A stretch of DNA of 64,000 bases. Source: Vesta saturnalis. Taxonomy: Eukaryota; Arthropoda; Insecta; Coleoptera; Lampyridae. The stretch spans positions 133,501 through 197,500 of the forward strand of contig JARFJB010000982.1 of assembly GCA_036346205.1 (NCBI GenBank), given 5' to 3'. The stretch's first letter is position 1. Each line of letters opens with the position of its first letter. Positions 23,135-39,743 of this stretch are shown piece by piece. Both the position numbers and the translations under genes were made by a program. Under the pieces are notes generated by a model. It was not told the origin of the DNA. It made no database searches and saw nothing but the letters and a program-made list of their open reading frames with translations.

Positions 23135-23760
23135 TATACTTACAGGGTGTCCCGGAACAACCCCTACAAAATGAAATGGGTGATTCTACAGAGAAAATGT
23201 AAAAAAGTTCTTATAAACTTAGGTCCGGAAATGATTCTTAAGGGAGCTACCACTCTTTAAAGATGACGGCACGAAACTGGTTTTTGCTTAATTACTCTGG
23301 AACTACTTTAGATTCACCTTTCAAATTAGGCATACTATTTTTAATGATAATTACTGTTTTTAGTGATTAGAGACAAGTGGATATCATATACAGGGTCGGA
23401 CTAGGGGCAGGGGCCCTATACATTTTTTACCCTAACTTCTTTCGCTTGCATTGGATTATTAATTTTCAGCGAGAATATGATCCTCTGATGGTTTCCACGT
23501 GAAAAGGGTACTCTTGTTAACATCTCTAAAACCAATCGTTTTCAAGAAAAAACGTCAACTTTTTATTTGTTATTTTGTATTGTATACATATTTTGAAAAA
23601 CTTTATTCATTTTAATTTCTATCTATCATTTATTAATTCTAATTTATTATTAATCTAAAAAATAACGAATAACGAATAACAAACTAAACTAAACTTAATA
23701 TTAAATTACAATAAATGCTCCACATGATGAGTGTTTTTTACAAGGCATAGTTAAATTCTT

Positions 23761-24752
23761 CTATTTTATTTTATTTAAACGTCTGATCCGTTTGTAAGTA
23801 TTACGTATCTTCCGAAACTCATTGCATGCATTTTGAACTCGCAACGAAAGTTGTTCTCGCGTTTGTATTGGCACAAAGTACACCCTAGATTTGAGAAAAC
23901 TCCATACATAAACTTCGCACGGATTTAAGTCAGGCGATCTAGCTGGCCATTGAACTGGATCGCCTCTACCAGTCCATTGGTTTTCGAACGTCTAATTCAG
24001 AAATTGACGCACATTTCTATTAAAATGAGCCGGGCGTCCATCGTGCATATACCACATGCCTTGCCGGCTATTTAGAGGAACCTCCTCTAGCAACGTGGGT
24101 AAAATATTCTCAAGGAAATTTAAATAATCTCCTCCTGTCAATCGACCGGGCAGCTCTACAGGTCCAATTAAGTTGCTATCAACAATTACAACACACACAT
24201 TAATGGTGAACCTATGCTGATGTTTCATCTGTTTCACAACATGAGGATTATCTCCAACGTATGAATAGTGATGTGAATTGTGCAGATTATCAATCCCGTC
24301 TTTTGTGAAAGTTGATTCATAAGATCCAGGAAATAAAAGTTGGGTCCTTGATTTTTTTATTTCTCAACCAATTGAAAAATGCTAAGCGAGCAGGGAAATC
24401 GCCCTCCAACATAGCATGTACTTTTTTTAAAATGAAATGGTATAAGTTCTCTTTGTGTATAATTCGATTAATTGATGTTTTAGAAATTCCGGGATGCATG
24501 GCGGACAATATTCGTAGAAAGAACCGCTTGTTCAAATTCTTCCGTTACAACTGAATATCTACCCGTTTCATTTGGGGGCACTGATCCATTTTCCCGCAAA
24601 CCTTGATGTAGAGCTATAAAGGTGATATGAGTGGGATGCGTTCTTTCAGGAAATTTCTCTGCATATCTACGTTGTGCCGCTCGAGCATTACACTGAACTT
24701 CCCCATAAATTAAATGCATATCTGTATATTCTTCAGCAGTAAACGAAACCAT
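23761..24752 (-). pseudogene. DUF4817-type HTH plus DDE transposase
   Basis: About 330 codons. The N-terminus MVSFTAEEYTDMHLIYGE followed by AAQRRYAEKFPERTHP is the helix-turn-helix (DUF4817-like) domain found on many insect transposases of the IS630/Tc1 superfamily. Then come SKTSINRIIHKENLYHF, the central part, MHDGRPAHFNRNVRQFLN (second catalytic Asp) and WPARSPDLNPCEVYVW (third acid). Frameshifts occur near 24485-24530 and 24240-24320 (around the first catalytic block), and a TAG interrupts just after RQFLN (about 23991). The stop is at 23761-23763. Inactive. Confidence 0.85.
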
Positions 24753-24920
24753 TTTTCAAAGAAATGTAAACTAAAATTTTACTTCTAATTAAAACAAATA
24801 TGGAACTATTCATATAGCAATCAATGATATTCAATTATCACCACTAACAAAATTTTTCAATACTTTAAGACATACTGTAATTCTACAAGTTGTCAAATTC
24901 ATTTGTTTTTATTTTTTTTT

Positions 24921-25100
24921 CAATGGCCAACTAGATCACCGGACTAAAATCCGTGCGATTTCTGTGTATGCGGTTTTCTCAAATCAAGGGTGTACTTCGT
25001 ACCAATACAAACGCGTGAAAAACTTTGGTTGCAAGTTCAAAATGCTTGCAATGAGTTCCGGTAGATACGTAATATTTACAAACGGATCAGACGTTCTTTA
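24921..25100 (+). pseudogene. Inverted copy of the transposase C-terminus
   Basis: The plus strand reads QWPTRSPD, a stop, then NPCDF..GFLKSRVYFVPIQTRE and KRIRRS. It is the mirror copy of the last about 65 codons of the transposase at 23761-23955, with two stops. It proves that the right arm of the element is a duplicated 3' end rather than a true 5' terminal repeat. Confidence 0.8.
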
Positions 25101-25673
25101 ATTTAATTTTTAATTTAGTTTAATTTGTTATTCGTCATTTGTTATTTTTTAGATTAATAATAAATTAGAATTAATAAACGATAGATAGAAATTAAAATGA
25201 ATAAAGTTTAAAAAAATATGTATACAATACAAAATAGCAAATAAAAGGCTGAATTAAAAAAACATAAGACGTTTTTTCTTGAAAACGATTGGTTTTACAG
25301 ATGGTTAACAAGAGTACCTTTTGCAGGTGGAAACTATCAGAGAATCATATTCTCACAGAAAATTGATAAACGAATGCAAGCGAAAGAAGTTATGGTAAAA
25401 AATGTACAGGGCCCCTGCCCCATGTCCGACCCTGTATATGATATCCATTTGCCTCTAATCACTAAAAACAGTAATTATCATTGGTAAATAGTATGCCTAA
25501 TGTGAAAGGTGAATCTAAAGTAGTTCCAGAGTAATTAAGCAAAAACCAGTTTCGTGACGTCATCTTTAAAGAGTGGTAGCTCCCTTAAGAATCATTTCCG
25601 GACCTAAGTTTATAGGAAATTTTTTTATATTTTCTCTGTAGAATCACCCATTTCATTCTGATTGTTCAACATG

Positions 25674-31195
<5,522 letters not shown>

Positions 31196-32797
31196 TCGGT
31201 TTGGGCGGTTTCAAGTCAATTTGTTTTTTTAATGTTTTGTCTAGTGCTGTGCTTTTTTAATGGAACCTTGTTTTAAATGTCAATTTATATGTAAAGCCTA
31301 AATGTGCCAATTGATTTGTTTTTGGGTTTATTTGTAATTTAGGTTTTGTTTTAATTATATATTGTCCTAAATTATTTAATACCTAGTAATAAATTAATCA
31401 ATTGTTTTAGCAATTAAAAAATTTAAATTAAATCAATTATGTAATCTAAATAATAATTATAAATTAAATTATTAAACTATTTTAAACCAATTATATTCAA
31501 ATTTAAGTTATTAAATTTAATTTCTAAATATTATTGGTAGAAGTCCATACTTGGGGTAATTGTATTTTGTTGAAGGGTGGGTGTTAAAATTTTGATAAGG
31601 TAGAATTATGTCGAAAATTTGTGTTGGGGAACAATTATATTTTTTTAGGTTTAATGTGTTTTTTCTTTTTGTAATAAAGGGTTATTTGGTTAGTTGAATA
31701 AATTTTTTATTATTTTGTTGATTATGGTAATGTAAAAGGGAAAATTTCCCATTGGTAAAATATTATTGGTAAAATGCTGTACTTGGAAAAATTAATTTAA
31801 ATTTGAATTTATATTTATATTATATTTTATTATTTAATTTTAGGTTGAAAGGTAAAACAGATTTTCCTTTTAATGAATATTATGTTAAACATGGTGGTAT
31901 TTGTATTAAAAGTTAATTCTTATGGTTAATATAATAGGTGGTCTATATCTGTGATAAGGTTGTATATAAGATATTTTAATTGTTGTAAAGTGGCGTAATT
32001 GAAAAATTGTACCCTTTGTTCTTAATTGAATTTAAAATTAATTAATTTGTAACAAAATATAATTTTTTTAGTTATATATTTATGGCTTAAATAAATGTAT
32101 AATTTAAAGAAAGAAAATAATATAAATTGCTTATTATTGGTTCAAATTTTAATAACAAAAATTAATATCGCAGAAAATTTTATTTTAATTAAAATTTGGT
32201 ATGGCAAATAATAATATAAATTAAAAAAGGTATTTTGGATATAATTAAAGAAAAATTCCCAGGGAAGGCATTTAAAGATACAAATTCCAGAATTGATTAC
32301 ATACCACACAAACAGTAGCAATAAACCAAAGTGTGCAAATCATATCGATAAGACAATAAATGAACCGATCATTTAAAACAATGCGCAAATAAAACTAACG
32401 TTAATCACATTAATCACAAAAACAAAACATAATAAATACTCCATCGTGAGCAATATCTTGTATTGAAAACATCTTAACATACATCACGGTACCACTAATG
32501 CGTCAATATTCACTTACTTTGTATACGTATTCGCTAGCAAGAGGATTTTAAACTATAGTCTTTCATTATAATTATGAATGGATGTTTTTCTATTCTTCCG
32601 TCAACAATATCAAGAAATCTTTCCCTATAAAATTAAATCGTTTATTAAGAATGAAAAACTGTTTGGGTTTAATATCTATGAAAACGATAAAAATTGTCCA
32701 CGCACACCCATGTTACTTATTTTTTTAAAGTTTGACAAAGATATATGTTTTGAAAATAATTAACATGTACGTACAACGAAACTTAAGATAAACCTAC
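31196..32797. other. AT-rich, C-poor DNA
   Basis: No gene recognised. The first kilobase (to about 32250) is strikingly poor in C on the + strand. A 61-codon + strand frame at 32578-32763 has no recognisable features. It is presumed to be part of the large intron of PHYH2. Confidence 0.4.
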
Positions 32798-33005
32798 CTG
32801 CATTTATCCAAGAGCTTAAAATTTACCAAATTTGGAAAAACAATGTAACCATTTTTTTCGTAAAATTCTCTTTGTTCATCTGTTAAGTAAACATTGTCCT
32901 TAGTTACACGTATGCTTAAAAGATCATATAAATTTCATTATAGAAACTAGATAGTCTGCAATCACTGCATTTTATACTTAAAGGATACCTGTTAAATTTG
33001 TCCAT
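32798..33005 (-). CDS. PHYH paralogue 2, first two exons
   Basis: Exon 1 is 32989-33005 (ATG at 33005, six codons interrupted after AAC AG by a GT donor). A 74-nt intron follows, then exon 2 at 32798-32914, ending at a GTAGGT donor. The exon 1 design (tiny coding exon split in phase 2 after AG) and short first intron copy PHYH gene 1 exactly. Exon 2 reads VTKDNVYLTDEQREFYEKNG, then YIVFPNLVNFKLLDKC, closely like gene 1. It is the 5' end of a dioxygenase gene on the same strand as the exon block at 16315-16947, so the two are most simply one gene with an intron of up to 15.8 kb. The expected exons 3 and 4 (metal His) were not found between them. No PTS2 is seen. Confidence 0.8.
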
Positions 33006-33600
33006 ATTGAACCAAATATATACCTATATATATACCATACAAATATTAAACACCTTATCGGACTAGATTTGACTTAATTTATTTTGGTAAATCATTGGTA
33101 CACTAGAACTCACTGAAATAAATACTGGTCAATAATACTCCTCAAAAAAACAGAAAGCACGAAAGATAAGTATGAAAATGCATGTATTTTATCAGAGTTC
33201 AAACAATTGCTTCAATCACACAATCACTACTAAAAACAACTTTTATCTAATAATCGCTAGAAACGAAATTTCAACATTTACATTTAAAAAATCTGAAGAT
33301 ATGGAACATACATGTCGAATGAACTAAATAAACCACACGCATACCAGCATTTGCAAATGAAAATACAATGGTACCATTATTTGCAGCGAATAACCTTCAT
33401 GTCACTGAAGTATTCCTCATGACAGACATAAAGGATAACATCAACTACAAACATTTCATTACATCACAACATTCCACACACATACTAACACATACACTAA
33501 CGTCAACTTAGCAACAAACTATACATAACATACAAATCTAACAGCACGCACACATTTACACCATTATTACATCAAACATTTTGTTACACTGCACACACGA
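33006..33600. other. 5' flank of PHYH paralogue 2
   Basis: AT-rich with no gene recognised. It grades into A/C-rich sequence to the right and must contain the promoter if the paralogue is transcribed. Confidence 0.35.
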
Positions 33601-34422
33601 CAACTAGATCAACACTACAACAGCACCAGCACAAATACACATGACACACACCACATACCTTATCGCATCACGACACACATTCTCATCACCACACATATGC
33701 GCAAACATTATATACATACTTGACACACACACATACACTGCACTGCACACACACACTACACTCTCACACCTCAGCAAACATTCACAATCAACCAGACACC
33801 GTACACGATTACACGCACACCCATACACGTACACCATCCACACATCGCAACATCACGGACACTACGTCACCCTCACACCTGACACACATACACATACACC
33901 TATGCACACACTGCTCATACGCACATATAGCACTAATTCGCACATCAGCTGCAATACGACGCACACACACATGACCACACACACACTGCAATATGCACAC
34001 GCACACACATGCACACCTCACACGCACACAACGACACACACACACCTCACCAGACATACACGCACTGCACACTTACACACACCAGACATCAACATACAGC
34101 ACGCTCACGCACAGCATGCACGCACCACAACCTGACAACGCACCACACACGCACACTCCACACACACACCTACATCACCACACACGCACACACGTACACA
34201 CACACACACGCCACACATCACACCACCACATACACACGACACACCACACCCCGCACCACTCACGCACACGCGCACACGCACTTCACGCACGCGCACACTT
34301 CGAGACACTCACACGCACGCATTCAAACCATGCACACCACTACGCTACCCGACATTCCCACACACACACACCTCTCACTGCACTGCACGTACGACTGCAC
34401 ACGCTGCACGTCGCACATCACT

Positions 34423-34456
<34 letters not shown>

Positions 34457-34880
34457 CACACTACACGACACTGCACACACTGCTACCGCACCACACCACC
34501 ACTGCGCGCGCCGCACCCACACCTCACACCCACACTGCACCACATGCACATCACCACACATCACAGCACACACACACGCACGCACTCACTAACAAGCATG
34601 TACCACATGCACGACACGCCACACCACCACACAACACTCACTGATGCACGTACGGATGCACACGCAAACACGTATCCACACACTAGCACACACGCACACA
34701 CACGTACCCACACAGTACATATATGCCCGTACACACACGCAGTCACGCACATACGCATACACTCATACTCACACATCCGTACACAAGCTCATGCACATAT
34801 ACCCACACACGCACACACGCTCACAAGCACACACACGCACACACGATCACAAGGACACACACGCACACAGCACAGCCAGC
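33601..34880. repeat. A/C-rich CACACA low-complexity tract
   Basis: About 1.3 kb of CACACA, CGCACA, CATACA and ACCACA words with almost no G outside CG. Frames in it translate to His/Thr repeats and are artefacts. Confidence 0.9.
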
Positions 34881-37609
34881 CAGTCCAGGTAAAAGATAAT
34901 CTTTTCCTCTTGGAGATCTGGACTCCTCTTAGCGGGGAATTAAAAGGTAAAAGCGGTCCGAGTAGCGCCAGTGAAGACGTCGGTTTACCAGGGTTTTTGA
35001 CATTTCTGTCGCTTTTGTGTCGGATATGCACGGTGCTAGTAGTTAAAAAAAGTATTAAGTCACAGGTCGGGCAAAATAGTAAAAAAATTGTATACGTTGT
35101 AAAGTAGGGAGTACTATAACAAGTTAAACGCCAAAAAAATAAATAAAAGCTCTTGGTCTCGGCAAACAAAAAAATTAATGTCGTTACCGCTTTTAAATGG
35201 AACAAATCAAATTAATCTTGCTCGGATAAAAAAATAATACTTGTAAAAAATGGATAGTTACGGTGCGACAAAACCTAAAATTTTGCGTCAATAAGTTGAT
35301 CAAGAAACCAAAAATTTGTTCCAATGCTTAGGTGTCAACTAAGTGTACAGAGAAACTAAACAAAAATACTTACTACAATCACAAAACTCAACTTGCTGTA
35401 ATAAAAAAATTTATAAACAAACTCGTATTGGTCTACACAGGCTATCAATTAATACAATGGTTATACCCCAAAATAAAGCAATTAATTCTTTTAATCTGTT
35501 CGAAAACGTCTATCGTTATAACTTAAATAAATATTATAATTTGCTAACTTACCCAACAAAGCGTACGGGATCCAAAAATATAAAAAAATTAGGGAAAAAA
35601 AATGATGGTAATTACCAGTCAGCAACTCGCTGTTAATAAAAAAGTTCTTTTAGCCGAAATAAATTTAATAACTGCAGCGGTTGTAAGATTAGGATCACCC
35701 GGTATATACACGGTTATCAATTGTGGCGGAAGACACACTAAATTCCTGAAAAATATAGAAACAAAATGTGTTTGCGAAAACCGGCTATAAACTAATAAAG
35801 ACGGCTATGTAAAACACAAAAAATTATCGAGCAATAAGTCAATATCTCACAAATAAATCAATGCATGTACACACTATTATAAACTAATATAAAAGAAAAT
35901 CCTGATTACAAAATTCAATCCACTGAGCAGAAGAAAAAAAATCGCGCTTCTGTACACGCTTATACTGTATTTTAAAATTAATGTGCAATCGGCGACGCAA
36001 ACCTTATTTCAATACATTAATTTTTATAGGTCTTATCTGCCTAACCGGACGCTACCTGATAAAATGTAAACAAAAATGTATTTCTAAAAATGATCCTAAT
36101 CAAACTTAAAATTAATTTGTAGACGGTTACCCCGTGTAAAAAGATTCTAATTATAACGTAACTAAACAATTAACTGTAGGTCTATAAACGCTTAAAACAA
36201 AATTAATGCTCAGTTAGTTTGTATTTTGAAAATAAACCATTCTATTAACTCAAGCACAAGATGTTCGACCTTAAATTTGATCGCCTTAGTTTGGCAAGCT
36301 TCTTATCCAATTTACTTTTGCTGAGTGTAACAGTTTATTAAAATAACGCTCCAAAGTTGGATACTGAAACCATACAAATTAGATAATTGGCAAATTAAGC
36401 TTTAGATTTAGGACTAATATCGGTTATAATACTAAGTACTGAAAATTATAATCTAAAAATAACGATATTTCCACAACTCAATAATAACAGAAAACCCAAA
36501 CTATTATATCAGTCGTTTTTTTTCTACTTGCGGTTAATTAAAAAGCAGTCAACCCGTAGACCGAATAACTGAAATTAAGTCATCAAATATGTCACCACTG
36601 TATTAACCAAATCAAATCCACTTTAATTTATTATTAAATTATTCAAGCTTACCCAAATGTGTACGAGAAAGGCACTCACCATTGCATAAAACTATATATT
36701 GTTTTATAACGTGTCATAACCTACTGTTCGTGTTTCGTTTCTCTAAACTCACCTTGGTTAATTTGGTAAGAAACCGGTCTTATTATTTTGTATCAAAGAT
36801 TTTAACTGGAAATTTATTTCATTGAACACACACACTCACATTCAAACACGCGCGCACGTACGCGCGTACTCACGCACCCACACACACCCATACAATGCAA
36901 ATACACATGTCTGTTACTCAAGTTACATCAAATACTACAACTAAAACTGAACTGAATTAAACTTTCTTCTGAGGAAAAGTAAATTTCCTCGCTACGGAGA
37001 AAAAATTATCCTCATTTGAGAGAGAAGAAACCTACCTACTATAAATGTAGTACGAAAATATACCTTTCAGGCCCAAATTTATAATCTAATTACGAATCCT
37101 TTTATAAGATTGATTCAATAATTTTTATAAATGATATAAATTACTTTTTTGTCATTCCGAGATTAAACATATTCTTTCGGTCCCTGTTTGTATGGACTGC
37201 AGTATCACTTTTAGTATCTAGGGATTAAAATTAAATTTTAATCCCTTAGGACATAATGTGAAGGAAAACCTTGGCGATAAATCAACCTTGATATCTATCT
37301 AGATTCCTAATGACAAATCCCGAATCTGGAATTTTAAAACTTCAGGATGAATGTTTGTATATTTAAAGTAGTCGAAATGACAAAAAATAATATATACACT
37401 ACGGAACCAAGGAATCTTTTAGCCCCTCGTGTGGTTGTAGCCCTTGTTTTCGTCTCCTGGAATTAAAAGTGGTTTCTGATTTCCTTAATATATAATATAT
37501 TATTTTTACGTATATTATGTTATTGTTAATTTTTAACGTCGTTAACACGATTACCAACCTAAAGCTTACTAACTAAGTTTAATTACACCTCTGTTAAATA
37601 CATGTGAAT
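34881..37609. other. AT-rich intergenic DNA, nothing recognised
   Basis: No gene, RNA or transposon recognised. A short CACACA/CGCGCA run lies at about 36829-36890. Small frames (for example 34789-35205 on the minus strand) have no motifs. Confidence 0.4.
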
Positions 37610-37663
37610 CAGGGCCGTTCTAACCCGGGGGTGCAATGGGTGCAGGGCACATGGGTGGCAAGC

Positions 37664-37667
37664 CGCG
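37664..37667. repeat. Target site duplication CGCG, left
   Basis: Four bases directly before the 5' LTR, repeated at 43944-43947 after the 3' LTR. Four bases is the usual length for Ty3/gypsy integration. Confidence 0.85.
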
Positions 37668-38014
37668 TGTGATGCAATTACGAAACATTCAATTTCAATA
37701 GAATAAGTAAAACACACTTAAAAGTTAAACTAGTTAAATTACTTAGTATGCAAATATGCAATAACAATTATTACAATATAAATAGACCAATGTACTAAAG
37801 GAATTGTAAAGTCATGCATTCTTATCAACACACTTTTCACTATTATAAATAGAAGTAACAAGGTAAAACTAGAACAGATTGTAAACATATATACTCTTGT
37901 CGTTAAGTACATCATTGTTAATGTGTGCAATAAATAATCTCTCTAAAACATGTGAGAATAAATAATAACACCACTCTAACCTTAAACAAACACCAATTGG
38001 GGCTAAATACTACA
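37668..38014 (+). repeat. 5' LTR of Ty3/gypsy element
   Basis: 347 bp, starts TGTGATGC and ends CTACA, so TG...CA. It is about 98% identical to the 3' LTR by eye, with some six substitutions and an 11-bp length difference near the start. Confidence 0.92.
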
Positions 38015-38032
38015 TGGCGACCCTGCCGAAAC
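38015..38032 (+). promoter_or_regulatory. Primer binding site
   Basis: TGGCGACCCTGCCGAAAC directly follows the 5' LTR. The TGG start pairs with a tRNA CCA end. TGGCGACC resembles the tRNA-Arg site of the mdg1/412 group; the tRNA identity is inferred. Confidence 0.75.
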
Positions 38033-38084
38033 AGAATACATCGACATCCGAAGATTACAAGGCTAAAGAATAATACCAAAAGTT

Positions 38085-38303
38085 ATGGGACAGTCCGCCA
38101 CAAAAGAAGAGGTGATCATCGCACAAGCAGGTAACAGCGGTGGTCAATCCTCAGATACTAAATTCGGCTCTACCCAAGATATATTACACACAATAATACT
38201 AGTGCTGGTTCTTTTAATAATTTTGTGGATGGTATGGACAAAATGCAAGAAAGTTATAGCTGGGACAATACGGGAAGAAGCCGCTGGAGCAATGCCAGAT
38301 TAG
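38085..38303 (+). CDS. Small leader protein, myristoylation motif plus one TM
   Basis: 72 codons between the primer site and gag. It begins MGQSATKEE, which fits an N-myristoylation signal (Gly2, Ser5). After a polar linker comes one strong hydrophobic segment (about residues 33-51, IIL..LLIILWMVW), followed by a basic stretch (KCKK) and a short acidic tail. This predicts a small lipid-anchored, single-pass membrane protein. Position and design suggest a role in gag or particle membrane handling, but this is inference. A different frame continues to about 38413, so the original C-terminus may have been longer and shifted. Confidence 0.55.
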   Translation: MGQSATKEEVIIAQAGNSGGQSSDTKFGSTQDILHTIILVLVLLIILWMVWTKCKKVIAGTIREEAAGAMPD

Positions 38304-38475
38304 ATGTAGTTTACAAGAAAGAGTGCATTCGCAACTTTGAATCAACCCTGACGACGCAACAGTACGATCAACAAGTGCGGTGCATAAACAACGCAAGGAA
38401 CATGAGTAAGTGACTGTGTTTAATTTTAAGATAATAATTGTATAGGCTAGATAATTTAAGAAAAAAAAAATTTGT

Positions 38476-39690
38476 ATGTCAATCACTTGGGATCAATATT
38501 TGCAAGACATTATAAGCATAAAAGATCAAATTATTAAGCAGTCAAAGCGGGCTATAAAAAAGGAAGTACCCAAAAGTGAAAAAATTAGAAAAGAAATAGG
38601 CGAACAGTTAGTACAGTTATTTAATCATTTTACTAAAAGCGTACGAAGTCAATTTGAAAAGTTAAACGATAATCAAAGGGTGGTAGTTAAAGAATTATTC
38701 TGGATCATTAGAGATAAAGTAATAAGGTCATTTCAAGCGTTACAAATAAATTATAAAATCCCTAATAGCTGCGTTAAACAAATAAATCCATTAGTACTCG
38801 AAGAAGACATTAATTATAGTGACGAGGATTCAACTATTGAAAACATGACTTTAACTAAGATTGAATTTTTTAACTTAGCTAGTAGAATTCTCCCGCAGGA
38901 ATTTGACGGAAATCCTACAAAACTACGCGCATTCGTAGACGCACTTATATTATTAAATGAAAATTCAGCGGATCATGACAATAATGCCGTAGCTTACGTT
39001 AAAACACGCTTAATAGGTAAAGCACGCGATTTAGTGACGAATGAAAATTCATTACAAGCAATTGTAGATGTTTTAAAAAATGGAATTAGGGGTGAAAGTT
39101 CACAGCTTTTAACCGCGAAACTTTTAAATTACAAACAAAATCACAAAGATGCTACATCATATACAGCGGAAATAGAATCTTTAGCAGAAAACTTAAAACA
39201 AGCATCTATCTCAGAAGGCGTACCAATAGCAGTAGCAGGTAAATACGCCACTGACAATGTCATTAGGTCACTTTCGCAAAATGCTAATTCAGATAGAACC
39301 AAGTTGGTAATGAAAGCTGGAAATTTCTCAAATGTACAGGAAGCATTAACTAAATTTGCAAACATAACATCATCCATGTCGACAGTTACTAATAACCCGA
39401 ACGTTTTTTACACAAACCGGAACACCAATTTCTGTAGGCCAAATAACTCAAATCGCGGACATAGGCCGTTAAATAGGTGGAATAACAACCGAGGCAGAAA
39501 CAATAATTACCAACCTCATATTAGATCACCACATACGCAACAAAGTCGTGGGCGAAATTTTAGATTTAACAATTATTTCAGAAATAATAGGCATAACGAC
39601 CGAAATTTCACGCGAACCGTAAGACCATTAGCATTAGAATCGGGAAACGAGCAGTTGCCCCAGCAGGAACAACTGGGGTACGCTGCGTAA
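38476..39690 (+). CDS. gag: Gag polyprotein (Ty3/gypsy)
   Basis: 404 codons, uninterrupted. The N-terminal third is lysine-rich and helical. The middle (about residues 130-310; LASRILPQEFDGNPTKLRAFV, LIGKARDLV) is the retrotransposon capsid-type fold region. The C-terminal 100 residues are rich in Asn, Arg and Gly (NRGHRPLNRWNNNRGRNN) and probably bind RNA in place of CCHC zinc knuckles, which are absent. It forms the particle shell around the element RNA. The pol frame is open across the gag end in the -1 frame, so pol is probably made by frameshifting. Confidence 0.85.
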   Translation: MSITWDQYLQDIISIKDQIIKQSKRAIKKEVPKSEKIRKEIGEQLVQLFNHFTKSVRSQFEKLNDNQRVVVKELFWIIRDKVIRSFQALQINYKIPNSCVKQINPLVLEEDINYSDEDSTIENMTLTKIEFFNLASRILPQEFDGNPTKLRAFVDALILLNENSADHDNNAVAYVKTRLIGKARDLVTNENSLQAIVDVLKNGIRGESSQLLTAKLLNYKQNHKDATSYTAEIESLAENLKQASISEGVPIAVAGKYATDNVIRSLSQNANSDRTKLVMKAGNFSNVQEALTKFANITSSMSTVTNNPNVFYTNRNTNFCRPNNSNRGHRPLNRWNNNRGRNNNYQPHIRSPHTQQSRGRNFRFNNYFRNNRHNDRNFTRTVRPLALESGNEQLPQQEQLGYAA

Positions 39691-39743
39691 ATATTTTTAA
39701 TTGCCAATTATCTTTCACTAATTTCGTAACACTTTCAATAAAA

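Larger units (their letters stand above)
23141..25655 (-). mobile_element. DDE transposon with inverted duplicate of its 3' end
   Basis: The left end starts TACAGGGTGTCCCGG. A minus-strand transposase (24752 to 23761) is followed by a 3' UTR reaching the left end. The right part (24921-25655) is an inverted, diverged copy of the left arm (about 23165-23951), including the final 65 codons of the transposase and the whole 3' UTR but lacking the last 25 terminal bases. These are therefore not ordinary terminal repeats; one transposon 3' end is present at both sides in mirror image. The unit is flanked by (TA)n on both sides. Confidence 0.82.

Noticed and set aside
24921..25655. Ordinary long terminal inverted repeat of the 23-kb DDE transposon
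   Set aside because: The arm includes transposase coding sequence ending with the 3' UTR, so it is an inverted duplicate of the 3' end; true TIRs would not contain the gene end on both sides.
33641..34644. His/Thr-rich frames of 160-210 codons
   Set aside because: Translation of A/C-rich repeat; several overlapping frames are open at once.
37739..37930. Minus-strand frames of 63 codons in both LTRs (also 43668-43859)
   Set aside because: Antisense to the LTR, duplicated only because the LTR is duplicated; no protein-like features.
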